A DNA stretch of 64,000 nucleotides from Marasmitruncus massiliensis. GTDB lineage: Bacteria > Bacillota > Clostridia > Oscillospirales > Ruminococcaceae. The stretch lies in assembly GCF_900186535.1 (NCBI RefSeq), contig NZ_FYDE01000005.1, positions 1,774,895 through 1,838,894 on the forward strand, read 5' to 3'. A program made the position numbers and the translations under genes. Numbering within the stretch: position 1 is the first letter of the stretch; each line of letters starts with the position of its first letter. A model generated the notes under the pieces. The model worked only from the letters and a program-made list of their open reading frames with translations, was not told where the DNA came from and ran no database searches. Of this stretch, positions 52,587-60,972 are shown in pieces.

Positions 52587-52654
52587 CGTCGTCTTTCCTG
52601 GTTTATTGCTATTTTGCTGAGCGATCAGAGCTAAAAAGGAACAACATAAAAAAC
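52587..52654. repeat. Direct repeat, copy 2
   Basis: Second copy of the 50983-51049 repeat, next to the tRNA-Ser terminator. The region 52397-52586 between the GPP34-like gene and this repeat holds only its promoter region. Confidence 0.8.
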
Positions 52655-52680
52655 CCGCTTAAACGTAGTGTTTAAGCGGG
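52650..52680 (-). terminator. Terminator of tRNA-Ser
   Basis: Stem AACCCGCTTAAAC / GTTTAAGCGGGTT; on the minus strand it ends in TTTTTTAT and stands directly 3' of the tRNA. Confidence 0.8.
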
Positions 52681-52684
52681 TTTT

Positions 52685-52776
52685 TGGCGGAGAAGGAGGG
52701 ATTCGAACCCTCGAGGCGCTTTTGACGCCTACACGATTTCCAGTCGTGCGCCCTCGACCAACTAGGCGACTTCTCC
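52685..52776 (-). tRNA. tRNA-Ser (anticodon GGA), encoded CCA
   Basis: 92 bases with the long variable arm typical of tRNA-Ser (AGGCG...CGCCT). Acceptor GGAGAAG/CTTCTCC, anticodon loop CTGGAAA, T-arm GAGGG-TTCGAAT-CCCTC, genomic CCA. Confidence 0.95.
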
Positions 52777-52923
52777 AAGCTACCTTTAATCGGCGACTTG
52801 ATTATTATATAATATTTAAGAAGAAAATGCAATACTTATTTTAAAATTTTGCTATAAAAAATTGGAAATGCGAATATTGAATAATTTATACTGCTTGGCA
52901 AACGCTAACGCAGGGTGATACAG

Positions 52924-53307
52924 ATGATTAAAACCAAGGAATATCTGATCATTTGCCTTGTGGGAGCAATTGGTTATAGTATGATTGAAATCCTTTGGCG
53001 GGGTTACACACATTGGACAATGAGTATCACAGGCGGAATTGGATTTCTACTTCTTTATTTAACAGATCTTCATATGCAAGGTCAAAATCTGTTTTTCCGG
53101 GCATTGGCAGGAACAGCGGTTTTGACATTTGTAGAACTAGTGGCCGGATGTATAGTCAACTTGATTTTCCGTATGGGTGTCTGGGATTATTCAAGTCATA
53201 TCGGAAATTTGCTGGGACAAATATGCCCTCTTTATTGTATGCTCTGGTTTTTACTGTGCATATCAGTAATGCCGCTGGGCCGCCTGATTCATTATTACAT
53301 GAATTAA
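52924..53307 (+). CDS. Four-helix membrane protein, CmpB-like putative ABC transporter permease
   Basis: 127 aa, four hydrophobic segments (LIICLVGAIGYSMIEIL; GGIGFLLLYLTDL; ALAGTAVLTFVELVAGCIVN; CPLYCMLWFLLCISVMPLG). The motif VWDYS...GNLLGQICPLYCMLWF is the signature of the PF06541-type putative ABC transporter family, function unknown. The ATG at 52924 follows AGGGTGAT. No partner ATPase is adjacent in the same direction. Confidence 0.72.
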   Translation: MIKTKEYLIICLVGAIGYSMIEILWRGYTHWTMSITGGIGFLLLYLTDLHMQGQNLFFRALAGTAVLTFVELVAGCIVNLIFRMGVWDYSSHIGNLLGQICPLYCMLWFLLCISVMPLGRLIHYYMN

Positions 53308-53320
53308 AACCTTATATAAA

Positions 53321-53356
53321 AGAAAAACTGTCCGCAAAAATGCGGACAGTTTTTCT
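53321..53356. terminator. Bidirectional terminator
   Basis: A 16-base-pair perfect stem AGAAAAACTGTCCGCA / TGCGGACAGTTTTTCT, between the convergent CmpB-like gene and the amino-acid importer. Confidence 0.9.
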
Positions 53357-53357
53357 T

Positions 53358-54092
53358 TTAATTGATAAAACGGGCAAGAAACTCTCGCGTACGTTCGTGT
53401 TTCGGGTTGGAAAAGAATTCCTGAGGAGCACCCTCTTCCAGTATAATCCCTTTATCCATAAAGACCACTCGGGAGGAAACATCGCGTGCAAATCCCATTT
53501 CGTGCGTGACAACAATCATTGTAAGGCCGGTATTAGCCAATTCCTTCATAACTGCGAGTACGCCGCCTACCATTTCAGGGTCAAGGGCGGAAGTGGGCTC
53601 ATCAAACAGTAAAATTTCAGGGTCCATACAAAGTGCCCGCGCAATCGCTACGCGCTGTCTTTGTCCACCTGAAAGCTGAGCAGGGGAGGCACCCATAAAG
53701 TTCTCCATGCCAACCCGTTTCAACAGTTCCACTGCGCGGGCACGACTTTCCTCTTTGGACCGTTTTAATACGGTCATCTGGCCGGCCATACAGTTTTTCA
53801 GCACATTCATATTGTTAAACAGATTAAAGGACTGAAAAACCATGCCGACGCGGGCGCGATGTTTGTTTACGTCAATATCACCCTTCAGAATATCATTGCC
53901 GTGAATCAGAATTTCTCCCGCGTCCGGAATTTCGAGAAGGTTTATGCAGCGCAGGAGCGTAGACTTTCCGCTGCCGGAAGAACCGATCACAGTGATGACA
54001 TCGCCTTTATTGATGCTAAACTGGATGTCGTTGAGGACTTCAAGGTTCCCAAAATGTTTTTTCAGATTTCGAATTTCAACCAAGTGATCCAT
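53358..54092 (-). CDS. Polar amino-acid ABC transporter ATPase (GlnQ/ArtP-like)
   Basis: 244 aa. Walker [10 protein letters not shown], signature LSGGQRQRV, Walker [17 protein letters not shown]-loop VVTHEMGFA; the [10 protein letters not shown] form marks the PAAT family. It overlaps the permease gene end by 17 bases. Canonical and complete. Powers uptake of one or a few amino acids with the two genes upstream. Confidence 0.93.
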   Translation of the reverse strand: MDHLVEIRNLKKHFGNLEVLNDIQFSINKGDVITVIGSSGSGKSTLLRCINLLEIPDAGEILIHGNDILKGDIDVNKHRARVGMVFQSFNLFNNMNVLKNCMAGQMTVLKRSKEESRARAVELLKRVGMENFMGASPAQLSGGQRQRVAIARALCMDPEILLFDEPTSALDPEMVGGVLAVMKELANTGLTMIVVTHEMGFARDVSSRVVFMDKGIILEEGAPQEFFSNPKHERTREFLARFIN

Positions 54093-54891
54093 CTTGACAC
54101 CTCCCGATAACGCGGTTAACTACGTAGGAAATCTTATTTTGGGGCTTTTGTTTAACCCGCGCCTCAGGAACTGTCTGCGACGTTGGATAACTGGAAGGCG
54201 GACGGTCCATTTTTACCTCTATGGCCCGTAAAATCCGGGTAGTTGTAAAGGTCAGAACCAGATAAATCAATGCGGTTACTAAAAAAGTATCTGTATATTT
54301 GAAGATACTGCCGGCAATTTTATTGCTCTGGAAAAACAGTTCTGTAACAGAAATGGCATTGAGCACAGAGGAATCTTTGATATTTACCACAAACTCATTT
54401 CCAATGGCCGGAAAGGCATTTTTGATGCCCTGGGGGAGGATCACATGCAGCATTGTCTGGGCAGAAGTCATACCGATACTCCGGGCAGCCTCTGTCTGAC
54501 CGATATCGACCGACTGAAGCCCGGAACGAAGAATTTCTGCCATATACGCGCCCGTATTGATCGATATAATACAAATGCCAGCGGGAATCGGGTCCCAATT
54601 AAATACCGGCTTTAGACCGTAATAAAGGAATACAGCCTGCACCATCATTGGAGTACCACGGAAAAACTCGATGTAAATACTTGAAATAATAAAAACGATA
54701 CGTTTCACAGTTTTATGAAAAACCGATTCACGCGCTTCAATTTTTGAAGCGACCGATCGCGCACTTCCTACGAACAGACCGATTACAAGTCCTGCCACCG
54801 TTCCAGTCAGAGAAATGAGAAGCGTAGTCTGAATACCGGCCCAAAACATGGGCCAGTATTTGCCTACAATTGTAATTGCGGAAGCAATCAT
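54076..54891 (-). CDS. Polar amino-acid ABC transporter permease
   Basis: 271 aa, HEQRo/PAAT-type BPD_transp_1 domain. Coupling region [42 protein letters not shown], and the typical [17 protein letters not shown] stretch. A poorly conserved, cytoplasmic C-terminal tail of about 45 residues is extra compared with most family members. A single permease gene implies a homodimeric channel. Confidence 0.92.
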   Translation of the reverse strand: MIASAITIVGKYWPMFWAGIQTTLLISLTGTVAGLVIGLFVGSARSVASKIEARESVFHKTVKRIVFIISSIYIEFFRGTPMMVQAVFLYYGLKPVFNWDPIPAGICIISINTGAYMAEILRSGLQSVDIGQTEAARSIGMTSAQTMLHVILPQGIKNAFPAIGNEFVVNIKDSSVLNAISVTELFFQSNKIAGSIFKYTDTFLVTALIYLVLTFTTTRILRAIEVKMDRPPSSYPTSQTVPEARVKQKPQNKISYVVNRVIGRCQDGSLG

Positions 54892-54926
54892 AATTTAACA
54901 ATCCAATCTTTTTTGATATCCCTGCA

Positions 54927-55820
54927 TTATTCCTGAGCGGGCTGGCGGGAAGTAGCGTCAATCATCCACTGCTGACGGGTTTCTTCGTCTATCGTGTCAG
55001 TAGCGCCCTGAACAGCATCCAAAAGCGCGGTATTGCCTTTCTTGACGGCAATGGAAACGGAAGTATCCGCTTCAAAGCCTTTGCCGGACTCAAAAGTAAT
55101 ATATTTCAGGTCCGGGTTGGTAGCGGTAACACCGACAGCAACAGGCAATTCCGCCGTCAAAGCGTCAACTTCCTTATTCTGAAGTGCTACAACCATTAAA
55201 GGATAGGTGGCGAGGGGAGTGGCATGCTGGACGCCGTTAATCTGTTCAATGACATCGTCATAAAGAGTATTGATCTGTCCAAGCACTTTTTTACCGCTGA
55301 GTTCCTGAATATCCTTGATATTGGCTACATCGCTGTCAGAACGCACAATAACAACCATTTCACTCTGATAATAAGGAGTTGTGAAATCCACGTTTTCAGC
55401 ACGCTCTGGGGTGGCGGTCATTCCCGCGATGATCGCATCGATTGCGTCATTATTGACTGCCGGTTCCAGGCCCTCCCATGCGGTAGGCTTGATCACGAGC
55501 TCCAGCCCCAGCTTGTCCGCAATATATTTAGCCATGACAACGTCATAACCGTCCGCATAGGAATTGCCGCCGATATCGATGGAAGTGTCTGTTTGTTCCA
55601 ACTGTGTCCAGTTAAACGGCGCGTAGGCACACTCCATTCCAACTGTAAATTTGCCTGGCTCTACAGTTGTAAAAGTTGCGGAAGCTTCCGATGAAGAAGC
55701 AGCTTCTGACGAAGAGGCTGGTGCAGATGAGGCCGCTTCTGAAGAGGAAGAACCGGCGTTGCCACCGCAACCGGCAAGCAGCATGCAGGCTGCAAGGCCT
55801 AAAGCAAACATTTTTTTCAT
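54927..55820 (-). CDS. Amino-acid ABC transporter binding lipoprotein
   Basis: 297 aa, SBP_bac_3 family. Lipoprotein signal with lipobox LLAGC near residue 17, then a Ser/Ala/Glu linker (about 20-48). The binding fold opens with FTVGMECAYAPFNW and includes IDAIIAGMTATPERAENVDFT and YYQSEMVVIVR. The ATG at 55820 is six bases after GGGAGAGA. First gene of the importer operon. Ligand not readable; polar amino acids or cystine are usual. Confidence 0.92.
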   Translation of the reverse strand: MKKMFALGLAACMLLAGCGGNAGSSSSEAASSAPASSSEAASSSEASATFTTVEPGKFTVGMECAYAPFNWTQLEQTDTSIDIGGNSYADGYDVVMAKYIADKLGLELVIKPTAWEGLEPAVNNDAIDAIIAGMTATPERAENVDFTTPYYQSEMVVIVRSDSDVANIKDIQELSGKKVLGQINTLYDDVIEQINGVQHATPLATYPLMVVALQNKEVDALTAELPVAVGVTATNPDLKYITFESGKGFEADTSVSIAVKKGNTALLDAVQGATDTIDEETRQQWMIDATSRQPAQE

Positions 55821-56072
55821 TATCATTCTCTCCCATTTTACAAAGATGATTATGCCATAGTAGCATATTTTGACTTTATGTTACAGTTTAAGGTGATGTC
55901 GCATCAAAGTCAAGTGCTTTTCGAAAGATTTTAAATACATTGCAGATAAAACCATTTAAAATAAGAAGAATTTCCGGTCATCTAGACCATAATAGAAAAA
56001 ATTGCTAAAATTTAAAAAAGTTAAGAAAAATATTTTATACCGGCTTTTTATGATTAGGCAGGGTTGATCTGC

Positions 56073-56099
56073 AAAAAAACTGCCGCCAAAGGCGGCAAT
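56073..56099 (-). terminator. Terminator of the hyd maturation operon
   Basis: Stem TGCCGCC-TTT-GGCGGCA on the minus strand followed by TTTTTTT, just after the hydF stop. The 55821-56072 gap holds no gene. Confidence 0.85.
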
Positions 56100-56105
56100 C
56101 AAATT

Positions 56106-57296
56106 TTAAAGCTGAATTTTATTGAGAATTCCGTTAAGAGCTGCAAGAGCAACGCCGTAATTTGTGATAGGAACACCTGCTTCACGAGCTTTCGCAATGC
56201 GGGAGAGAACATAGCGCCGGTTAAACATGCAGGCACCGCAATGGATAATTAAATCATAACCGGAAAGATCATTCGGGAAGTTGGGGCCGCTGACAACATC
56301 TACCGTCAGCAGGCTTCCGGCTTTTTTCCGAAGCATCCTGGGAAGCTTGACTCTTCCGATATCCTCCTCAAGCGGGACATGCGTGCAGGCCTCGGCAATC
56401 AACACACGGGAATGCTCCGTTAGCCGATCGATTGCCGACGCGCCGGCGGTAAATTCCGTGATATCACCTTTTACAGCCGCCATGAGCACCGAGAAAGAGG
56501 TGAGCTTACTTTCGGGGGGCTTTTTGGCCCAGACCTCCGCAAATGCCTGCGAATCGGTAATAATCAGCTGTGGCGGAATCGTCATCGTTGCCAGAGCCTG
56601 TGACAGCTTATCGGTGGTCACGCTCATCACCAGGCATTTATGATCCAGAAGGTCACGCAGGGTCTGCACCTGGGGCAGGATCAGGCGTCCCTTTGGAGCC
56701 TGAATATCCTGCGGCATGACCAGAAGCACCAAATCGCCTTCCTGCACAAGGTCACCGGTGATGCTCTTTTTTTCATAGTCTTCGGGCAGCCTGCGAATTA
56801 CCGCGTCAACCAGTTCCCGGATTCCTGTTCGTTCTTTGGCAGAAACAATCAGGGGAGTAATGCCGAATTCCTTTTGCACTGCATTTGATAGCTCGGGTAC
56901 ATTGTCTAGCAGGTCGGCCTTATTAATTACCGCAATGACAGGGGTGCCTTGTTTTTTCAGGCCGGTAACCCACTCAGCTTCCATTGTGAGATCGGTCCCG
57001 CAGATAACCAGAATCGCAACATCGGTTTTCGCAAGGGCATCGCGGGTTTTTTCAACCCGCAATGCGCCAAGCTCCCCCTCGTCATCAAAACCTGCCGTAT
57101 CAATCAGCATACACGGGCCGATCCCATAAATTTCCATTGCCTTATAGACAGGATCGGTAGTAGTTCCGGCGATATCGGAAATGAGAGCGGTATTTTGATT
57201 GGTAATCGCGTTGATCAAAGAGGATTTCCCGCTGTTTCGGCGTCCAAAAATGCCAATATGGAGGCGGTTTGAACTGGGCGTACTGGTAAGGCTCAT
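56106..57296 (-). CDS. hydF: [FeFe]-hydrogenase maturation GTPase HydF
   Basis: 396 aa scaffold protein on which the di-iron subcluster is built before transfer to hydrogenase. GTPase domain: GRRNSGKSSLIN, DIAGTTTDPV, DTAGFDDEGE, NKAD. Dimerisation domain in the middle. The C-terminal FeS site has EACTHVP (Cys-x-His) and HCGACMFNRR (His-Cys-x-x-Cys). Complete. Starts 37 bases after hydG. Confidence 0.95.
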   Translation of the reverse strand: MSLTSTPSSNRLHIGIFGRRNSGKSSLINAITNQNTALISDIAGTTTDPVYKAMEIYGIGPCMLIDTAGFDDEGELGALRVEKTRDALAKTDVAILVICGTDLTMEAEWVTGLKKQGTPVIAVINKADLLDNVPELSNAVQKEFGITPLIVSAKERTGIRELVDAVIRRLPEDYEKKSITGDLVQEGDLVLLVMPQDIQAPKGRLILPQVQTLRDLLDHKCLVMSVTTDKLSQALATMTIPPQLIITDSQAFAEVWAKKPPESKLTSFSVLMAAVKGDITEFTAGASAIDRLTEHSRVLIAEACTHVPLEEDIGRVKLPRMLRKKAGSLLTVDVVSGPNFPNDLSGYDLIIHCGACMFNRRYVLSRIAKAREAGVPITNYGVALAALNGILNKIQL

Positions 57297-57332
57297 TTTA
57301 AATTCGCTCCTTTTCGGGGTTATTTATAAGAC

Positions 57333-58745
57333 TTAAAAGCGGAAATCCCGTTGGTCATTTTCAATATCGGCGAGATGCTGAACCGTAAGGGCACGGACTT
57401 TTTCATTTGGGATGAGAGGAATTGTGTCGAGTATCATCTGTTCGCCTCTCCGGCGGGTTTCCGGGCCGGCATAATCGATTAAATACTCTTTTAAGGTCAT
57501 GAGCGCATTCGGCTGACAGCAGTTTCCGATCTGCTGAGTTTTCACCAGCCGCATAAAGCGGTCTCCTGTCCGTCCTTCCCGATAACATGCGGTGCAGAAA
57601 CTGGGAATATATCCAAGGTCAAGCAGCCAGCCGATCACTTCATCCAGCGTACGGTTATCATTGACGTCGAACTGAGAAGTGTTTTCTTTTTCAGGCTCTA
57701 CATAACCGCCGACGCTTGTGCGGGAGGCGCCGCTGATCTGCGAAATGCCGAGGTGCAATACCTTTTCGCGGGTCTTCTGCGATTCACGTGTGGAAATAAT
57801 CATGCCGGTATAGGGGACCGCAACGCGCAGAACCGCAACAATCTTCTGGAAAATTTCATCCGATATCGCGTTGCTGAAATTCTGGGGGTCAATATCATCT
57901 GCCGGACGGACACGGGGAACGCTGATGGTATGCGGCCCTACGCCGAACCGTGCTTCCAGATGTTCGGCATGCATCAGAAGCCCGACAAAGTCGTATTTAT
58001 ACAGATTCAGGCCGAACAGGACGCCGCAGCCGACATCATCAATGCCGCCTTCCATCGCCCTGTCCATGGCTTCGGTATGATAGGCGTAGTTGCTTTTGGG
58101 CCCCGCCGGATGCAGATATTCGTATGCCTGTTTGTTGTAGGTCTCCTGAAAAAGAATATAGGTACCGATGCCGGCTTCTTTCAGGCGGCGGTAATTTTCA
58201 ACGGTAGTTGCTGCGATATTTACATTGACACGGCGGATAGCGCCGTTTTTATGCTTGATGCCATAGATGGTCTTGATGCTTTCCAGAACATATTCAATCG
58301 GGCAGTTCACCGGGTCTTCGCCTGTCTCAAGCGCGAGACGCTTATGCCCCATATCCTGCAGCGCCACAACTTCCCGTACGATTTCCTCCTGCGAAAGCTG
58401 CTTACGTGCGATATGCTTGTTATGATGGTGATAGGGACAGTAACGGCACTCGTTGACACAGTAATTGGAGAGATAGAGCGGCGCAAACAGGACGATGCGG
58501 TTTCCGTAGTTTTTCTGCTTGATCTCCATCGCAAGCTGATAAATCTTGTCCAGATAAACGGGATCATCGCATTCCAGCAGGACAGTGGCTTCTCGGTGAG
58601 ACAGGCCCTTCAGAGTGGCGGCTTTTTCCAGAATTTGATCAATCAGGGCAAAGTCGTCCTTGTGGGCGGCCGCGTACGCGAGGGTCTCCTGTATCTCAGC
58701 ATCGTCGATAAATTCTGTCGCGACCTTTGACTTCGGATTGTACAT
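57333..58745 (-). CDS. hydG: [FeFe]-hydrogenase maturase HydG
   Basis: 470 aa radical-SAM tyrosine lyase making the Fe(CO)2CN unit. N-terminal cluster CVNECRYCPYH (C-x3-C-x2-C). The C-terminal auxiliary cluster site is CTACYREGRTGDRF plus the later Cys in IGNCCQPNA. The ATG at 58745 follows AAAGGAG; a longer frame would overlap hydE. All catalytic cysteines are present. Confidence 0.95.
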   Translation of the reverse strand: MYNPKSKVATEFIDDAEIQETLAYAAAHKDDFALIDQILEKAATLKGLSHREATVLLECDDPVYLDKIYQLAMEIKQKNYGNRIVLFAPLYLSNYCVNECRYCPYHHHNKHIARKQLSQEEIVREVVALQDMGHKRLALETGEDPVNCPIEYVLESIKTIYGIKHKNGAIRRVNVNIAATTVENYRRLKEAGIGTYILFQETYNKQAYEYLHPAGPKSNYAYHTEAMDRAMEGGIDDVGCGVLFGLNLYKYDFVGLLMHAEHLEARFGVGPHTISVPRVRPADDIDPQNFSNAISDEIFQKIVAVLRVAVPYTGMIISTRESQKTREKVLHLGISQISGASRTSVGGYVEPEKENTSQFDVNDNRTLDEVIGWLLDLGYIPSFCTACYREGRTGDRFMRLVKTQQIGNCCQPNALMTLKEYLIDYAGPETRRRGEQMILDTIPLIPNEKVRALTVQHLADIENDQRDFRF

Positions 58746-58773
58746 GGCAGTTACTCCTTTAAATTTATTTATG

Positions 58774-59820
58774 TCAGGACCGCTCGGGGAAATAGTCTCC
58801 ACGGTCCACGACTAGCTCGTAACCAATGCGATTCATTCGGTTTTGCAGGCAGAAGCGGCATTCTGCCGCCTCCTCGCCTGTACAGATTTTGTTATCATAC
58901 AGTGCATATTTTTTACGCACACCGACAGGGGAAAGGTTCGGCATCACGACATTGGCCCCGGCCAGAATCCCGCGCTCGCGCCCATCCGGCGCGATTGTTC
59001 CCAGAGCGGTAGTCGCCGGGAGCAGCACGCTTGGCATCATCAGGCGAAGGACGCCGAGCAGGAACAGCGTCTGATCAAGCGTACCGGCCGGATAACTGGC
59101 AAAAGGGGTCTGATGATGGGGGATAAACGGACCGATGCCGACCATTTGGGGCTGCAGCTCATGGAGAAAAAGCAGGTCGTCCGCGAGATTTTCCGTGGTC
59201 TGAAACGGGGAGCCGACCATAAATCCCGCGCCTACCTGATAGCCAAGGGATTTTAATTCCCAAAGACAGGCTTTGCGGTTTTCTGCAGTCTGGCCGTCGG
59301 GGTGCAGCATGGTATAATGATACGGATCGGCGGTTTCGTGACGCAGCAGATACCGGTCGGCGCCCGCTTCCCTGAAAAGGAGATAGGCTGCGGTATCTTT
59401 CTCACCGATGGAAAGTGTGATGGCGCAGTCCGGCCAGCTTGATTTGATCAGCCGGACGATATCGGCAATCTCCTGATCAGAATAATAGGGGTCCTCGCCA
59501 CCCTGCAATACAAACGTCCGGAACCCGAGGTCGTACCCGTTTTTACAGCAGGACAGAATTTCTTCCCGGCTCAGGCGGTAACGCTGCGCGTCGGGGTTCC
59601 CGCTGCGGATCCCACAGTAATAGCAGTTACGGCGGCAATAGCTGGTAAATTCAATCAGTCCCCGGGTATAAATCCGGTTGCCGAATTGTTTCAGAGAAGT
59701 TTTACGCGCTTTTTCAAACAGGTAGGAGGCATCATCCTCGCTGTGTCCGCACAGCAATTCCACAAATTCTTTTTTTGATAAAACTCTATCCTGTGCGAGC
59801 CGGTCTATCAGTTGTTTCAT
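58774..59820 (-). CDS. hydE: [FeFe]-hydrogenase maturase HydE
   Basis: 348 aa radical-SAM enzyme of the BioB/PylB group, taking part in dithiomethylamine bridge synthesis. Cluster motif TSYCRRNCYYCGIRSGN, SAM-contact LQGGEDPYYSD. Two extra cysteines late in the protein (CTGEEAAECRFC) may bind a second cluster, as seen in some HydE. The start overlaps the stop of the small regulator gene (TGATG). Confidence 0.94.
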   Translation of the reverse strand: MKQLIDRLAQDRVLSKKEFVELLCGHSEDDASYLFEKARKTSLKQFGNRIYTRGLIEFTSYCRRNCYYCGIRSGNPDAQRYRLSREEILSCCKNGYDLGFRTFVLQGGEDPYYSDQEIADIVRLIKSSWPDCAITLSIGEKDTAAYLLFREAGADRYLLRHETADPYHYTMLHPDGQTAENRKACLWELKSLGYQVGAGFMVGSPFQTTENLADDLLFLHELQPQMVGIGPFIPHHQTPFASYPAGTLDQTLFLLGVLRLMMPSVLLPATTALGTIAPDGRERGILAGANVVMPNLSPVGVRKKYALYDNKICTGEEAAECRFCLQNRMNRIGYELVVDRGDYFPERS

Positions 59821-60086
59821 CAGACAGAATCCTTTCCAGCGGGCAGCTTGGAATAAACGGTTTTAATGCTTACTCCCTTTAGCTGTCCCAGCTTGCCTGA
59901 AAGGGAGCTGATGACATTGTTAGGAGCGTCAATCACAATACTGATAATACTGATCCCTTTCTGACGGTAAGGGATTCCCATGCGGCCGACAATATAAGCT
60001 GCGTATTCATGTAGGATAGAGTTTAGCAGATCGACTGCATTGGGTTCATCGATGATAATACCAATTAAAGCAATCCGTGTTTCCAT
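59820..60086 (-). CDS. Hydrogenase-associated ACT-like regulator (TM1266 family)
   Basis: 88 aa. A beta-alpha-beta ferredoxin-like small domain (RIALIGIIIDEPNAVDLLNS; ISIISIVIDAPNNVISSLSG) that matches the iron-only hydrogenase system regulator family commonly found beside hydEFG. Its ligand is unknown. The ATG at 60086 follows AAGGAG. First gene of the maturation operon (regulator, hydE, hydG, hydF). Confidence 0.85.
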   Translation of the reverse strand: METRIALIGIIIDEPNAVDLLNSILHEYAAYIVGRMGIPYRQKGISIISIVIDAPNNVISSLSGKLGQLKGVSIKTVYSKLPAGKDSV

Positions 60087-60384
60087 AACATATTCTCCTT
60101 CAAAACAAATAAAAAATCCCCCCTGACCGAAAATGGCAGGGAGGCGGTGAGCCAAATACAATACCGCCGCCTTGCCGGTTGGGAAATTCCCTTCTGTTTA
60201 GGCTGCTGAATTCCGATGGAAACCTTTGTATTCGGAAAAATTCCTCTACGCAGATCATTGTCTTAAGTCTAACACAGTGCGTGTCCGTTGGCAAGAAGGA
60301 ATTTGCTGGCTTGCCTTTGCTCTAAGCAATTGTTATACTGAATCATAGGCGTTTAAAATGATTTTTGACAAAAGAGGAGAATTC

Positions 60385-60852
60385 ATGTTCATACAAAAGG
60401 TGCACAAAGAAGACCGGGAAGAATTTTTTGAACTGCTTGAGGAGTTTTATCACTCCGATGCAGTACTGCATCCAGTACCAAAAACACATTTTGAGCGGGC
60501 ATTCAATGAGGCTGTCTCTCAAAGCCCCTATTCGACTGCCTATTTGTTGAAGACAGAAGGGAAAACGGCAGGATTTGTCCAGCTCGCTTTTACATTTTCA
60601 ACGGAGGCAGGCGGCAGGGTCATTTGGGTAGAGGAACTGTATGTGCGCCCACAATATCAGGGAAAAGGAATGGGCAGTGAATTTTTTCGGTTTCTGGAAG
60701 AAGAATACGGAGCGGGTACGGCGCGCATCCGCTTGGAGATCGAACCGGACAATGCGAGAGCACGAAAGCTATATGAAAAAATGGGATTTCAGAGCCTGGA
60801 TTATCTCCAGATGGTAAAGGATAAGCCGCTGGATTCATTTCATACGGATTAA
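60385..60852 (+). CDS. GNAT-family N-acetyltransferase
   Basis: 155 aa. Acetyl-CoA site VRPQYQGKGMGSEFFRFLEE (R-x-x-G-x-G/A-type), preceded by strand VIWVEELYV and followed by LEIEPDNARARKLYEKMGF. Closest in style to RimI/aminoglycoside-type small GNATs; substrate unknown. The ATG at 60385 follows GAGGAGA. Monocistronic, diverging from the hyd operon. Confidence 0.87.
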   Translation: MFIQKVHKEDREEFFELLEEFYHSDAVLHPVPKTHFERAFNEAVSQSPYSTAYLLKTEGKTAGFVQLAFTFSTEAGGRVIWVEELYVRPQYQGKGMGSEFFRFLEEEYGAGTARIRLEIEPDNARARKLYEKMGFQSLDYLQMVKDKPLDSFHTD

Positions 60853-60928
60853 ACAAAAACAGCCGGCCTAAATACGAGTAGTCATAAAGACAACTTGTGA
60901 ACCGAGGGTCAAGGTAAACTGAATACGA

Positions 60929-60972
60929 AAAAAGCAGCCGCACAGGACAAAATCCTGTGCGGTTGCTTTTAT
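60929..60972 (-). terminator. Terminator of hsdR
   Basis: Stem AAAAGCAGCCGCACAGGA / TCCTGTGCGGTTGCTTTT with a 5-base loop (one G-T pair); its base overlaps the hsdR stop codon and the minus strand continues with a T-run. Confidence 0.85.
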
